64,000 nucleotides of DNA from Stachybotrys elegans (taxonomy: Eukaryota; Ascomycota; Sordariomycetes; Hypocreales; Stachybotryaceae): the NCBI GenBank assembly GCA_020746835.1, contig JAGPNK010000023.1, positions 186,001 through 250,000 on the forward strand, in the 5' to 3' direction. A program made the translations under genes and the position numbers. A model generated the notes under the pieces. That model worked only from the letters and a program-made list of their open reading frames with translations. It was not told where the DNA came from and did no database searches. Below are positions 24,148 to 34,958 of this stretch, piece by piece. How positions within the stretch are numbered: the stretch's first letter is position 1; every line of letters begins with the position of its first letter.

Positions 24148-25283
24148 CTATTTACTAACAAACCACTTGGGATAATAAAGAATGTTAGCAGCCTTCTCCG
24201 ATGAGGCCTCTGTATCGCCTTCTGCAGGTAGGGCAGCAGCTCCAGCGGCGAACCACTTGGGGTAGTACTCAAATCTTGCATGATCTCCCGTAGCATTGAG
24301 CGCAGAGGCAGCTTCAGGACCTGTAAACCATTTGGGGTAGTACTCGAGCTTCGCAGTGTCGATATTTCCATCTGGACCCGCGAACCACTTGGGATAGTAC
24401 TGCACCATTGCAGCCTCACCGTCGGGACCATCGAACCACTTGGGAACGTATTCGAACTTGGCGGCCTCCCCAGAGTTGGGGGCAGCTTTGGCGTCGGGGC
24501 TTGCGAACCACTTGGGATAGTAGTTGAATTGGGCCGGCGCGTCGACGGCAGCCTCGGGCTCAACCTTCCCAGAATGCTTCTCCGAGGCTAAAGCGGTAGG
24601 ATCTTCGGGAGAGAGCCACTTGGGGTAGTAGCTGACCATTGCGGTATTGCCATCGAACCACTTTGGATAATATTCGACCTTGGCGGTGGCCCCTTCGCCA
24701 GAGGCGACATGCTGGTCGGCGAACCAGGTCGGGACGTATTCGAGCCTGGCGCTATCGCCCTGTGTGGCATCGGCGGAAAGAGGAGCGGGAGTACCGCCGG
24801 TGGCTTTCAGAGCTTCGAAACGAGCTTTCAGAGCTTGACCCTCAGGCCTTTCCATCTGTAGCAGCATGTTAGCTAAGCTGAACCCTTTGGGAGCGAACAA
24901 AGGCAAAATACATACGCTGTAGCGCTCGAGATAGGTGGTCCCATCGACGCAGCAACGAAGCTCATGGGCATGAAAAACCCGAGGGGTAGGATTCTTGATA
25001 TAGTCGATCACGAATTGAACGTCATGAGCACCCAGAGCGAGTGCCGTGCCGACGGAATCGTCGAGGCCAGTGAGCTTTCCACAGGTATGGCACACGTATT
25101 GGGGGCTATGGAGGTAATGTTGCTTCATATTGAACGTCTTGAAATCCATCTTGAGCAGAGCAGAGAGGCGATCCGTCTCAGCATCGTCAATGGGCCAGAC
25201 GTAGATCTTCTTAGTAGTTTCGCTGCAGCAAGATTTAGTACAAGTGACGATCGGAGATCGAATGGAGCATACTTTGAGGCCAT
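24148..25283 (-). CDS. unknown protein with nine YYPKWF repeats
   Basis: Three exons join in phase: an 11-nt first exon (25283-25273), 25222-24916 and 24855-24148, giving 341 residues. Introns are 50 and 60 nt with GTATGC/GTATGT donors, TACTAA and CTAAC branch sites and CAG acceptors. The N-terminal part (about residues 1-105) starts M-A-S-N-E-T-T-K-K-I-Y-V-W-P-I-D-D, holds C-H-T-C-G-K and a later H-A-H-E-L-R-C-C that could bind a metal, and has no signal peptide. After a short charged linker, nine units of consensus A-x-[LVFI]-x-Y-[YV]-P-[KT]-W-[FL] are separated by 14-36 residues of Gly/Ala/Pro/Asp/Glu-rich spacer; the last unit is three residues from the C-terminus. No dibasic Kex2 sites separate the copies. 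I do not recognise the family. It could be a peptide precursor or a multivalent short-motif scaffold. Confidence 0.85.
24160..24738 (-). repeat. nine coding repeats of the YYPKWF motif
   Basis: The six-codon cores lie at 24738-24721 (Y-V-P-T-W-F), 24672-24655, 24630-24613 (ends W-L), 24522-24505, 24450-24433 (Y-V-P-K-W-F), 24399-24382, 24342-24325, 24267-24250 and 24177-24160. Tyr, Pro, Lys and Phe codons vary synonymously between copies, for example TAT-TAT-CCA-AAG against TAC-TAC-CCC-AAA. The spacers differ in length and sequence. Confidence 0.92.
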
Positions 25284-25367
25284 TGTGGAATAAAGTAGGG
25301 TTGAGTTTGAGTTGTTAACAGGTTACTGTATGAGTCTGAGATCTGTCTTCTCTTCAAGGCCGTGGCC

Positions 25368-25378
25368 CTTTATATAAT
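25368..25378 (-). promoter_or_regulatory. candidate TATA box for the YYPKWF gene
   Basis: Read on the minus strand the sequence is ATTATATAAAG, about 90 bp upstream of the ATG at 25283, a usual distance in filamentous fungi. This is inferred from position and sequence only. Confidence 0.45.
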
Positions 25379-26342
25379 CATTTTCGGGAGCTTGGAATAT
25401 TCGATAGCAAGAGGCGCTCCATATCCGGCTGCTCGCATATTGGCAACTTGCCGCCCGCTAGCAGTGGCTGAAGGCCTGCATGTTGACATCAGGAAGAGCG
25501 AACCAATACAGAATCAAGGACATGGACAAGGGTGAGGGTGCTGCGAAATGGCCCGAGCCGTAAGCCTCTAGCCATGAACCTTCCTGTTGAGCTGCTAAAT
25601 GGCGGTGAGGGACGCATGAGCTGAACGTTGCCAGCTAGCCACACACCGTCACTATTGACTTTGGCGGCTAAATTGGTAATAGTGTTTCCCTACATGGCGA
25701 AAGCGTCGTGACAGCGATCAGGCAAGGCCGAAGCTGAAAGGTATATTGGCTTGTGGCTGGCTGAATAGCATGATCTCTTATTATGTTTGGACAACGAGAT
25801 GGAGCGGCTTGCAATGTTTCCATTGTAAAACCACTCTTATCGAAGATAAGAATTAAGCTTTATCAAGTGGGTTGACAGAAACATGCAAGGCGCATTATAC
25901 ATTTCCAAGTCAGTAATACTTTCTAGTATTACACGTGTATTTCATTAGGCGCCCCTTGCCACCTTGTATTCTTTTCCAGCGCTATATTGTGACTGCAACT
26001 GTGCGAACCAGTTATCACAATCCATTTGAGGACAGAGTTTGTCCTTTGCTTCCCGTCTTTCCTTCCCCTCCACTTACCCCTCACAAACATTGCATTCTTA
26101 CACTGTATCAAGGGTTAAATGCTCTAGCATTATAACAAGGTCTTGTACAGCTTGGGGGCAAGGGGGAGGGAGGCGGCAGAAGTCATATTGGAGGCCAAAC
26201 CTTTCCTCGACCTTTTCATACACGTCGTTGGGCTGGACTGAACTCAATGCCTCGAGAGTCTTTGAGCTTGACACACCTTGAGCTCATGCTCATCAATGCC
26301 GAGATCGACATGTCTCTTACGTACGAGCTTGGGGACTACAGG
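25379..26342. other. intergenic region, no gene seen
   Basis: About 1 kb upstream of the YYPKWF gene and downstream of the polyketide synthase relic. Short frames only. Confidence 0.5.
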
Positions 26343-27345
26343 TCACCCTTCTGACGTAGATCTTGAACCTGTAGTTAGTGTCTTTGACCCAGCAGACTTT
26401 GAAGATGCCGTGAGATTGATTTGAGTTTCCGTGCCATTTTCATTTATAACGACAGGAGAAGTAAAGGAGACGCTTTGCAGTTCAATGTGGTACTGACCAG
26501 GCCTGAGCTGCCCTAATGCCTCAGTTGCCATGACCAACAGTCCCGCCGGGTATCGCATTTTTCCGTAAACTCTGTAGTGAGACACCAGGAATTGTCGTCT
26601 TTCTGATGACAAGCCGCCATCTGGCATCAAGTGCTTCCAGTCTACAGCTCGAGAAGAGGATGATGTTTGGTCTCGTGCGCTGAAAGTTCTCGATATGGCA
26701 GACTCTTTCCAGTGAGTCACAGAATGATCAAAGACGTAGGAGGGTTATCTACAATCCTAGGCTGCCGGACATTTGACACGCACACAGCAGAGTTGACTGC
26801 ACCATTTCTTTCGTGACAAACAAGCGGCGTAAAGCATGTCGGGTATTGAGTTGGGCTTTAATGGTCCTTGGAGAGTCCAATCACAGACCACCCGCTCGTG
26901 TGAGCTCGTGTGGACCTCTCGTGATTGGTGACTATGGCTTCGGTGGATTTACAGCAAATGTCGATGGCTTCTATGAAGCGTACGGGCGATACCGTACGCT
27001 GGCCAGGCATCTTGCTGACCTGGTAGGCCAGGAATCAGACGAAACCATCCTCACGTCCCTGCGGGCTTGACCGGTCGCAGTCTCATCTCAATGGTAACCC
27101 ACTTCTACTCTGAGCTTCCTTGCAAAGGTACACTGGGAGGTATGAGACACGAAGTGATCCAGAGCTGCCATTGGCCCCGAGACGGTCGTGTTCGTGGGGC
27201 TATTGATGCAACTGACGGAGATTGTGGGCTGCTCAGCAGCATTCTGCAGCTTTACAAGCACTTGATCGGCAGGTAAACCGACACTGCAGGGCACTTTCGA
27301 GGCATTGGCGAGTTGAGTGGCCAGAACGCGTCGAAAGTAAGACAC
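26343..27345 (-). pseudogene. relic of a highly reducing polyketide synthase (AT-DH)
   Basis: The minus-strand frame 27345-27088 resembles the middle of a PKS acyltransferase domain (C-I-N-S-P-T-N-T-T-V-S-G, then F-A-R-K-L-R-V-E-V-G-Y-H). After about 370 bp of scrambled sequence comes the AT-DH linker pattern L-P-S-Y-V-F-D-H-S-V-T-H-W-K-E-S, then the N-terminal half of a dehydratase (V-S-H-Y-R-V-Y-G, R-Y-P-A-G-L-L-V-M-A-T-E-A-L, with H-I-E-L-Q-S-V-S-F). The catalytic DH motif (H-x3-G-x4-P) is degraded (its His position reads V-S-H-Y-R-V-Y). KS, ER, KR and ACP are absent. Expected size is over 7 kb; about 1 kb is left. The relic sits right next to the tailoring-gene block. Confidence 0.72.
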
Positions 27346-27953
27346 TTACCCAAGAACAAACCGACCTCAAATAACACGCCGCTACACAAACATGATAACG
27401 CACTGCCCCATAGCTGCGAGTGGTCTACAAACTGCACCCGGCCATGTGCTTAATGGTGCGTTGCCAGATTGGCACCTTCTAGTTTGACACCGTTTTGGAA
27501 GAACAAGTTTGTCGTGGCATATGGAGCCTGCATCCCTTCTAATCGACGCGACTTTGGCAGAGTTGTGATGCGGTGAGATTGGGGGCCGAGCCGATCAAGT
27601 CCACTATTGGATACTTGGGACCCCTTTCGCTTCGGATTGTTGCAGATTTATGCAATTAGGCACATATAAAGCGCCACACCCTAAATCGCGGAGGAGGGGT
27701 GGGAGATACAGGTTATGTGTTGGCTGCCAACCTTGTTGGTAGGTAAGTAGGTGACAGTGCATTCCGTACTGTACGAGAAGAATGGACTTGTGAGGTCCCG
27801 GGCTCAATCATGTTCCCCGACCCCGCGTCTCTTCTCTTTCCCATCCTCGGTAAGCCCGTGATACTGCCTGACTTGACGCAAACTTCATCTTGAACACGAC
27901 GCACCACTGCGCAGCACATCTCGGGTTCCCTCTTCCTACAATACTACTTCGGC
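27346..27953. other. spacer between the PKS relic and a P450 gene
   Basis: About 600 bp. It may contain more unrecognisable PKS sequence at its left end and the P450 promoter at its right end. Confidence 0.4.
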
Positions 27954-29659
27954 ATGTTCCTGTCAACGCCAAGTTTTAAGGAATGGCTTGCCATATTCTT
28001 TGTGTCCGGCCCTATTATGGTTCGTGCAGCGCGTGCCCCCCTAAGCCTTTCCACTAATGGATCAGTTTCTTCTGAAAGCTACCTATAATCTATATTTCCA
28101 CCCTTTGGCTCACATACCTGGACCATTCTGGGCTCGTGCCAGTGGTTTTCCGTCTTACTGGCAGGCAAAAATCGGGAAACGGCACATTTGGCTATGGCAG
28201 CAGTTTCAGATATACGGTGACAGAATCCGCGTTTCTCCCGACGTGGTCTTGTTCTGTGATCCCGACGCATACCTGGACATCTTTTCAGTCAGGGCGAATG
28301 TCCGCAAAAGCGATTTCTACACGGCCTTTGTACAAAGTGGAAAAGTACCGAGCACTCTCGGCACTGTTGATGTTGCCGAGCACGCGGCAAAGCGAAAGCT
28401 CTTGAGCATGGCCTTCACAGAGAAATCCCTCCGGGCGTCCGCCTCTTTCATCAGCAACCACATTGATCGCTGGAATGAGTTGATGCTCGAGGAGAATCCC
28501 GACACTGTCGAGTGGTCCAAGTCCTTTGATCTTTCAGAGCGCTTGGACCAATTGACTGTTGATATCATGGGCGACCTCAGTTTTGGGAAGTCATTCAACA
28601 TCAAAGAGCCGGGAGACAACCCACTGAAGACAGTTCCCCGCCTGATTGCCGGGTTTTTGAGATTCTACTATCCTGTAGGCCTCCATCTTATCTCCACGTC
28701 AGCATTGCTAACTTTAGAAGCTCTGTCGTTCCCCATTCCTGCCTGTCTTACTGTGGCTGAGAAAGCAGGGACTCATCAAAGCCTTGGAGTCGAGCGCTCC
28801 GCCAACTGTTCAACAGTACCGCAAATTTGTGCGTAGTAGTATCGCTGACCGCATTGCTTTACACAAGGAGCAACAAGAAAAGCCTGAAGCGAAACGACGT
28901 CAGGATATATTCTACTTCCTTTGTGAAAGCCGCGATCCAGACACCGGCGAAGTGGCCTTTAACGAAGAAGCGCTGCTTTCGGAATCAACTCTGCTGATTA
29001 TTGCTGGCACCGACACCACAGCTATCAGCTTGTCTGGAATCTGGTTTTACTTGACAGGAGACCCGCGACGCTGCCAGAAGCTGGTGGATGAGATTCGGAG
29101 CACCTTCAATACACCGGAGGATATTGTGTACGATCAAAAACTGCTGTCCTGCGTGTACCTCAGGGCCTGCATTGACGAGGGCATGCGAATGACGCCGACT
29201 GGACCCTGTGAGCTTCCGCGACAAGTACTTCCAGGCGGCCAAAGAGTCCTCGGAGAGTTCTACCCCCCGGGAACCATTCTAGGTGTTGTGCCGTGGTGCA
29301 TGTCATTTAGCGAAAGCATCTATGAGGACGCCACCGTCTTCCGGCCCGAGCGATGGATCGTGGACGAGGCCAACGGTGTGACGAAAGAGTCAGTGGACCG
29401 ATTAAAGGCCAACTTCCACCCCTTCCTCTCAGGAGTGGGCAGCTGTCTAGGCAAGAATATTGCAATGGCAGAAATGATGCTGACCGTGGCTCGGACTCTC
29501 CATCGACTGGATATTCGACGGACGCCAGGATCCACGCTGGGCTGCGGCGGTCCTGAACAAGGGTGGGGAGCACGCAACAAGAAGCAGTATCAGTTGGTTG
29601 ATGCTTACGTCTCCCTCCGACAAGGGCCAGAGGTGCAGTTTCGGAAACGGGCGGCATGA
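27954..29659 (+). CDS. cytochrome P450 monooxygenase
   Basis: ER-anchored haem monooxygenase, 538 residues from three exons (27954-28019, 28066-28674, 28718-29659) with 46- and 43-nt introns. Exon 1 encodes the membrane anchor (M-F-L-S-T-P-S-F-K-E-W-L-A-I-F-F). Next come the Pro-rich hinge H-I-P-G-P-F-W-A, the I-helix A-G-T-D-T-T, the ExxR motif D-E-G-M-R, and F-R-P-E-R-W. The haem loop is F-L-S-G-V-G-S-C-L-G-K: the Cys ligand is present but the usual Arg two residues before it is Gly. The pattern resembles fungal benzoate-hydroxylase/Tri11-like clans used in secondary metabolism. It is the first plus-strand gene of the tailoring block and lies next to the PKS relic. Confidence 0.87.
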
Positions 29660-30076
29660 GTTCGGTACGTGGAGAGTGGCAACGGGAGCATGGATCAGCC
29701 AAAGTGCACACTATTCAGCCTTTTCAAGTAGCAATGAAGTCGCACCTGTGCTGCCACCACTCTTTCCTTTGTGGGCACTGTTCAAGTAGCACCACCGATC
29801 GGCATACAACTAAAGTCCTGTTTACTCGACCGTCTAACCTTTGGTGATACTCTGCTGCACTGTGCTATTGGTTGATCAGCGTTATTGTTAAACCGCAACG
29901 CAGATAAGTGCAGGAAGGTAAATAAACTGTAGAAGGATAATTAGAAGTGCAGAACCTAATTCCGGTAGTGCTCATAAAATGACCTAAAATAAAGGGGCAG
30001 GCACACCAGCAGACAGTCAATCAAGCACAATTCAATTGGTCAGAGGCCCGCTGTGGTTCAATAGAAATATCGTGCT
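29660..30076. other. spacer between convergent P450 and SDR genes
   Basis: About 420 bp of shared 3' flank. No gene recognised. Confidence 0.5.
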
Positions 30077-31128
<1,052 letters not shown>

Positions 31129-31763
31129 GACTAAGTATTGTGAGCGGTATTGAAACACGATCGCAAGGTTGTGAGCACACCGAGGTTTTATGTCGTAATG
31201 AAAGTCGAGAATTACTGCCGGAGATGAGCTGCCCGCATCGTCAAGAACCATTGCCTTCGCGGGAGCGCTTATAAGAGCTTCTCAGGTCTCCTACATGCAC
31301 CAGAAGGCCCACTGGATCCAGTATTGTCGAATTCACGACGCAGGCACTACGCTGAATCGGACATCGTGGTTTTGCTCTCGTCTCATACTACTAGGTTGGC
31401 GGTGGATAATACTTTGACCGTCGCGTGAATTGCCCAGCCGTTCCAACCGACCCACCAAACAATGCGCTATCAAGCACTAATTCGGTGTTGGGCCGCCACC
31501 GTGGAGAATCGATATGTCGCGCCAGGTGTTATCTCGGCCCCGACAACTATTCCATTCGCAATCTGCCACAGGACAGACCCCAGCTGCCGCTCAGGCAAAG
31601 ACGCCTTCTGCATATCCTTCGTAACGCCTCCTGGTGCGCTCAGCCAGAGCGCCCGCATTGCGCGACCCTTCCCCGCCCCGCTCACTTCCGACACGGCTTG
31701 ACACCAAGGCCGGCCCGGCACCGGATTCCGCCGTCTAGGCGTCTGGCCTTTGCGGCTTCCTTG
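31129..31763. other. bidirectional promoter region, SDR and regulator
   Basis: About 635 bp between the divergent starts of the SDR and the zinc-cluster regulator. A plus-strand frame runs open into the regulator from 31425, but it shows no homology and the ATG at 31764 sits directly before the first zinc cluster. Confidence 0.45.
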
Positions 31764-33465
31764 ATGGGCCGCAAGCGGATTGCGTGTAAGGTTTGCGCCG
31801 CGGTCAAGACCCTTTGCAGCAAAGGACGGCCTTGTATGCGATGCAAGAGATTGTCGCTGGTGTGCTCCTACGGCGAGGACGACCCGTCTGCCCTGGCTTC
31901 GGCCGATGTCGCTCGGAGACTACCCAAGACGGGACATACCCGGTCCAAGGCGGGATGCTTGAGCTGTCGGCGGAGGCGCAAGAAGTGCGACGAGCAATTG
32001 CCCGTCTGCGGAGACTGCCAGCGCCTCCGTCTGGAGTGTTGCCCTCCAAGCATCGGCATCGGCATTGGGGCGGAGCAGGTTGCACATGCACCCGAGACAC
32101 TGGCTTTGTCAGATCCGGAAGCCGGCAGCAATGCCATCGCCGTCACCGTATCCCAGCTCAGGGAGGATGCATCGCCGGAGTGGGCCTCGGCCGTGGCCGA
32201 CGTCTTCGAAGATCACATCCTGTCAACCCAATTTGTTGACTGGATCGCCCTGATTGAGAATGAGCACAAATACCGCCGCAACGAGCTGGCCAACCTCGCC
32301 AACAGCGCTGCCTTGGTCGACCTCCCCATTCCGTGCGCGAGCGACGACGAGGCTGGTCGCGCTACGTTCCTACCACCTACCGCTCTGAACAATCTGACAG
32401 GCATCACGCCGTTCTCGCTCAAGGATTGGTCGTTTGGCCAGAGACACCTTCTCAACCACTTTATGCAGTCCGTCTCCAGGGCTCTGGTCGTTGTTCCAGA
32501 CGAGGAGAACCCTTTCCTCCGATACGTAGTCCCCATGGTCATCGAGAACACCATGGTTCGTCATGCCCTACTCGCCTTGTCCGCTTGCCATCTCGCCAGA
32601 ATCTATCCAGTGTTCAGGCAAGATCTCTTACTTCACCGAAGCCTCGCCATGCAAGCCCTGCGGAGCGACCTCGTCTATCCTGACTCCCCAGAAGGAGGGC
32701 TGGTAACAACTCTGCTTTTGTGTTTAACTGAGGTATGGGCCTCTTAAAGTTACAAGACAGTACGGGACTAGTGATGTTCAGATTTGCGAGGGCGACTCCA
32801 GAACTTGGGCTCTGCACCTGTTTGGCGCCAAGGCCCTGCTGGATGACATTGACGCACACTCGTTAGGCGAGCAGCCTCTCCAGTCCATGGTTGAACTGTA
32901 CAATTACCTATGTTGTGTGACAAGCGCAACATCAGACGACGTGCCTCCAGTGCTGGAGAATATCCTCTCGGACGATGCCGCCATTCACCCCTTGTTCAGT
33001 GCTGCTGCCCGCCTTTACGGAATTCTCCCCACTATCAGCCAGCTCGGAAAGGACGTTGCCCTCAGCTTGAGCCCTACTCAAGACCTGCAGCTGCGAGCCC
33101 AAGACGTCGAACTCACAATACAGAGCTGGGCCCCGCTAGAAGAGACAGGAAGCAGCAGGTACCTGGTTAAAATAAGAGCTGCGGCCTTTGCCACACAGTG
33201 GGCTCTCATCCTTCGACTAAGCCAGATTACAAAAAAGCTGCCAAATAGTGATCTAAAGATCACAAAGGCTACGAACAACATCCTGTCAGCGATTTCACTA
33301 ATACGGCCAGGATCGGAGGTTGAGGCGCATATCCTCTTCCCCTTGTTCATGGCAGGGGTCGGCAGCGTGACGAAACCGAACCGCCTGAGCGTAGAGTACA
33401 GATTGAAAATCGTGGAGACCACCGTTGGCTTTGAACGTATCAGTTGTACACAGCCTGCTGGATGA
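31764..33465 (+). CDS. transcription factor with two tandem Zn2Cys6 clusters
   Basis: Nuclear DNA-binding regulator of about 550 residues, exons 31764-32732 and 32782-33465 (49-nt intron). Two zinc clusters lie back to back. The first, C-K-V-C-x6-C-x5-C-x2-C-x6-C, is at about residues 8-35. The second, C-L-S-C-R-R-R-R-K-K-C-D-E..., is canonical with six cysteines and follows after about 35 residues. The middle and C-terminal region (H-A-L-L-A-L-S-A-C-H-L; I-L-F-P-L-F-M-A-G) matches the fungal transcription-factor domain of the PF11951 type. The expected family ending (L-L-D-E-L-W-R-R-S-N-E-G-E, then V-D-W-E-D-L) is present only in the next frame from about 33430 to TGA 33550, so a frameshift (or base error) near 33432 probably removes the last 35 or so residues. 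It probably regulates the adjoining block. Confidence 0.83.
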
Positions 33466-33899
33466 GCTTTGGCGACGGTCTAACGAGGGAGAGGCGGTAG
33501 ACTGGGAGGATCTGAAGGGATCAGATTGGGCGAGTTTGGTGCCACTATGATTGACCCGACATACAAGCCTGTAGGAGTGTGAGCTCGCCACTCGATGTAC
33601 GCCAAGATGCAACGACGCGCGCGTGTAAGCCCAATGAACTCGTGGTGTGTGGCACCATAACTGAGCCAATCTGGGGATCATACTAGCTTCATCAGGAATG
33701 TTGTGTCTGTGGGGCCGAGCTTCGCGACGGGATATACTTGGATAAGTATCCCGCGCTGGCCGAAGTCGACGTCTGATCTCGACATTATTATCCCAACCAG
33801 CAACATCAATAACGAGATACTGCATTGAAGTAAAACACAGCGCGAAAACTCATCGCTGAAACAGACAATAACACCGACACACTCATACACTTTTACATC
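33466..33899. other. spacer with out-of-frame regulator C-terminus
   Basis: The first about 85 bp still encode the regulator's C-terminal homology in the shifted frame. The remainder is the promoter of the dioxygenase gene. Confidence 0.45.
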
Positions 33900-34958
33900 A
33901 TGGCTCCTGGTGCACTGTTGCACGAAACCCCCGCGGCGCCAGCTTCCAAGGCAACGGTAGCAGCACCCACAGAGAACATCTGCACGATTCCATCACGATT
34001 CCCCAACCTGATCAGCACTGAGTTCCAAGACTTCAGAGCAGAACTGGCTGAGAATGGTTTCGCCATAATCAAGGGTGCGATACCTCGCGAACGGGCCATC
34101 CAGTACCAAGAGAAAGCGTACGAGTGGATCAAATCATTCCCCGGCGACCTCGACATGAATAATCCGGACACATGGGTCGAGAAGAACCTGCCCATCACTA
34201 ACAGCATCAAGGCATACGCCTATTACTGCGTTAGCCACGAAAAGTTCTTCTGGGACGCAAGACAAGAACCAGGAGTCCTTGGCGCCTTTGCCAAGCTCTG
34301 GGGCACCGACGAGCTGCTCGTGAGCTTCGATGCAATGAACTTGACCTTCCCGAACCGCAAGGACGTGCCCCGCAGACCCCCGTGGGAGCATATTGACCAA
34401 AGCCCAATGCGCCGGGTCGTCCACTGCATCCAAGGCCTCATGGCCCTGTCGCCTTCGGGCCCGAAGGACGGCGGTCTGGTCGTCTTCCCCGGCTCTCACA
34501 AGCTTAACGAAGAGTTCTTCGACACGCAGACGGACAAGAAGTCCTGGCAGCCCATGAAGGACGTGCACGTCTTCACGCGCGCCGAGCTGGACTGGTTCGC
34601 GGCCCGTGGCGTGCATCCGCACAAGGTCTGTCTCGAGGTCGGCGACATGGTCATGTGGGACGGCCGCACCATCCACTACCGTAGCGAGCCCACGGAGAAG
34701 AGCAACCAGATCAGGACGGCGCTGTATGCCACCTACGTCCCTGCCAGCCTGGCGAGTGCTGATCAGCTGAAGCTGAAGAAGCAGGCATTCGAATCGTACA
34801 GCGGCACCACGCATGGGCCGCACCAGTATATTGTCGTCCGGCCAAATGGTGTCTGCCTCCCAGACGGCACTCCTGATCCCCGGAGCCGAGAGGCGTCGTT
34901 GGAGAGCCCGGAAATGACGGACAAGCTTCTGAAGCTAGCAGGCGTGATTCCGTATTGA
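33900..34958 (+). CDS. phytanoyl-CoA-dioxygenase-family Fe(II)/2OG oxygenase
   Basis: Intronless 352-residue non-haem iron, 2-oxoglutarate-dependent oxygenase of the PhyH fold, probably cytosolic. The iron triad appears as H-x-D in W-E-H-I-D-Q-S-P (near residue 163) and the distal His in G-R-T-I-H-Y-R-S-E-P (near 260); the Arg in N-Q-I-R-T-A-L-Y, about ten residues on, would hold 2-oxoglutarate. The double-stranded beta-helix core spans about residues 150-290. The tail after A-L-Y-A-T-Y-V-P is longer than in primary metabolic PhyH enzymes. Family members often hydroxylate or rearrange secondary metabolites, which fits the neighbours. Substrate unknown. Confidence 0.86.
   Translation: MAPGALLHETPAAPASKATVAAPTENICTIPSRFPNLISTEFQDFRAELAENGFAIIKGAIPRERAIQYQEKAYEWIKSFPGDLDMNNPDTWVEKNLPITNSIKAYAYYCVSHEKFFWDARQEPGVLGAFAKLWGTDELLVSFDAMNLTFPNRKDVPRRPPWEHIDQSPMRRVVHCIQGLMALSPSGPKDGGLVVFPGSHKLNEEFFDTQTDKKSWQPMKDVHVFTRAELDWFAARGVHPHKVCLEVGDMVMWDGRTIHYRSEPTEKSNQIRTALYATYVPASLASADQLKLKKQAFESYSGTTHGPHQYIVVRPNGVCLPDGTPDPRSREASLESPEMTDKLLKLAGVIPY

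Noticed and set aside
24132..24591. Thr/Ser/Pro-rich frame overlapping the YYPKWF gene
   Set aside because: A different frame of the same DNA repeats; the Y-Y-P-K-W-F frame has introns in phase and synonymous variation, so it is the real one.
24148..25283. YYPKWF gene as a dikaritin/KEP-type (UstA-like) precursor
   Set aside because: No signal peptide and no Lys-Arg or Arg-Arg sites between copies, and no UstYa-like gene nearby; I keep only the wider precursor hypothesis.
31425..31763. Upstream extension of the regulator reading frame
   Set aside because: Low-complexity, no homology; the ATG at 31764 directly precedes the first zinc cluster.
33298..33825. 175-codon minus-strand frame after the regulator
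   Set aside because: Overlaps regulator coding sequence; composition typical of a shadow frame.
34134..34823. 229-codon minus-strand frame opposite the dioxygenase
   Set aside because: Antisense shadow; the plus strand carries clear Fe/2OG oxygenase motifs.
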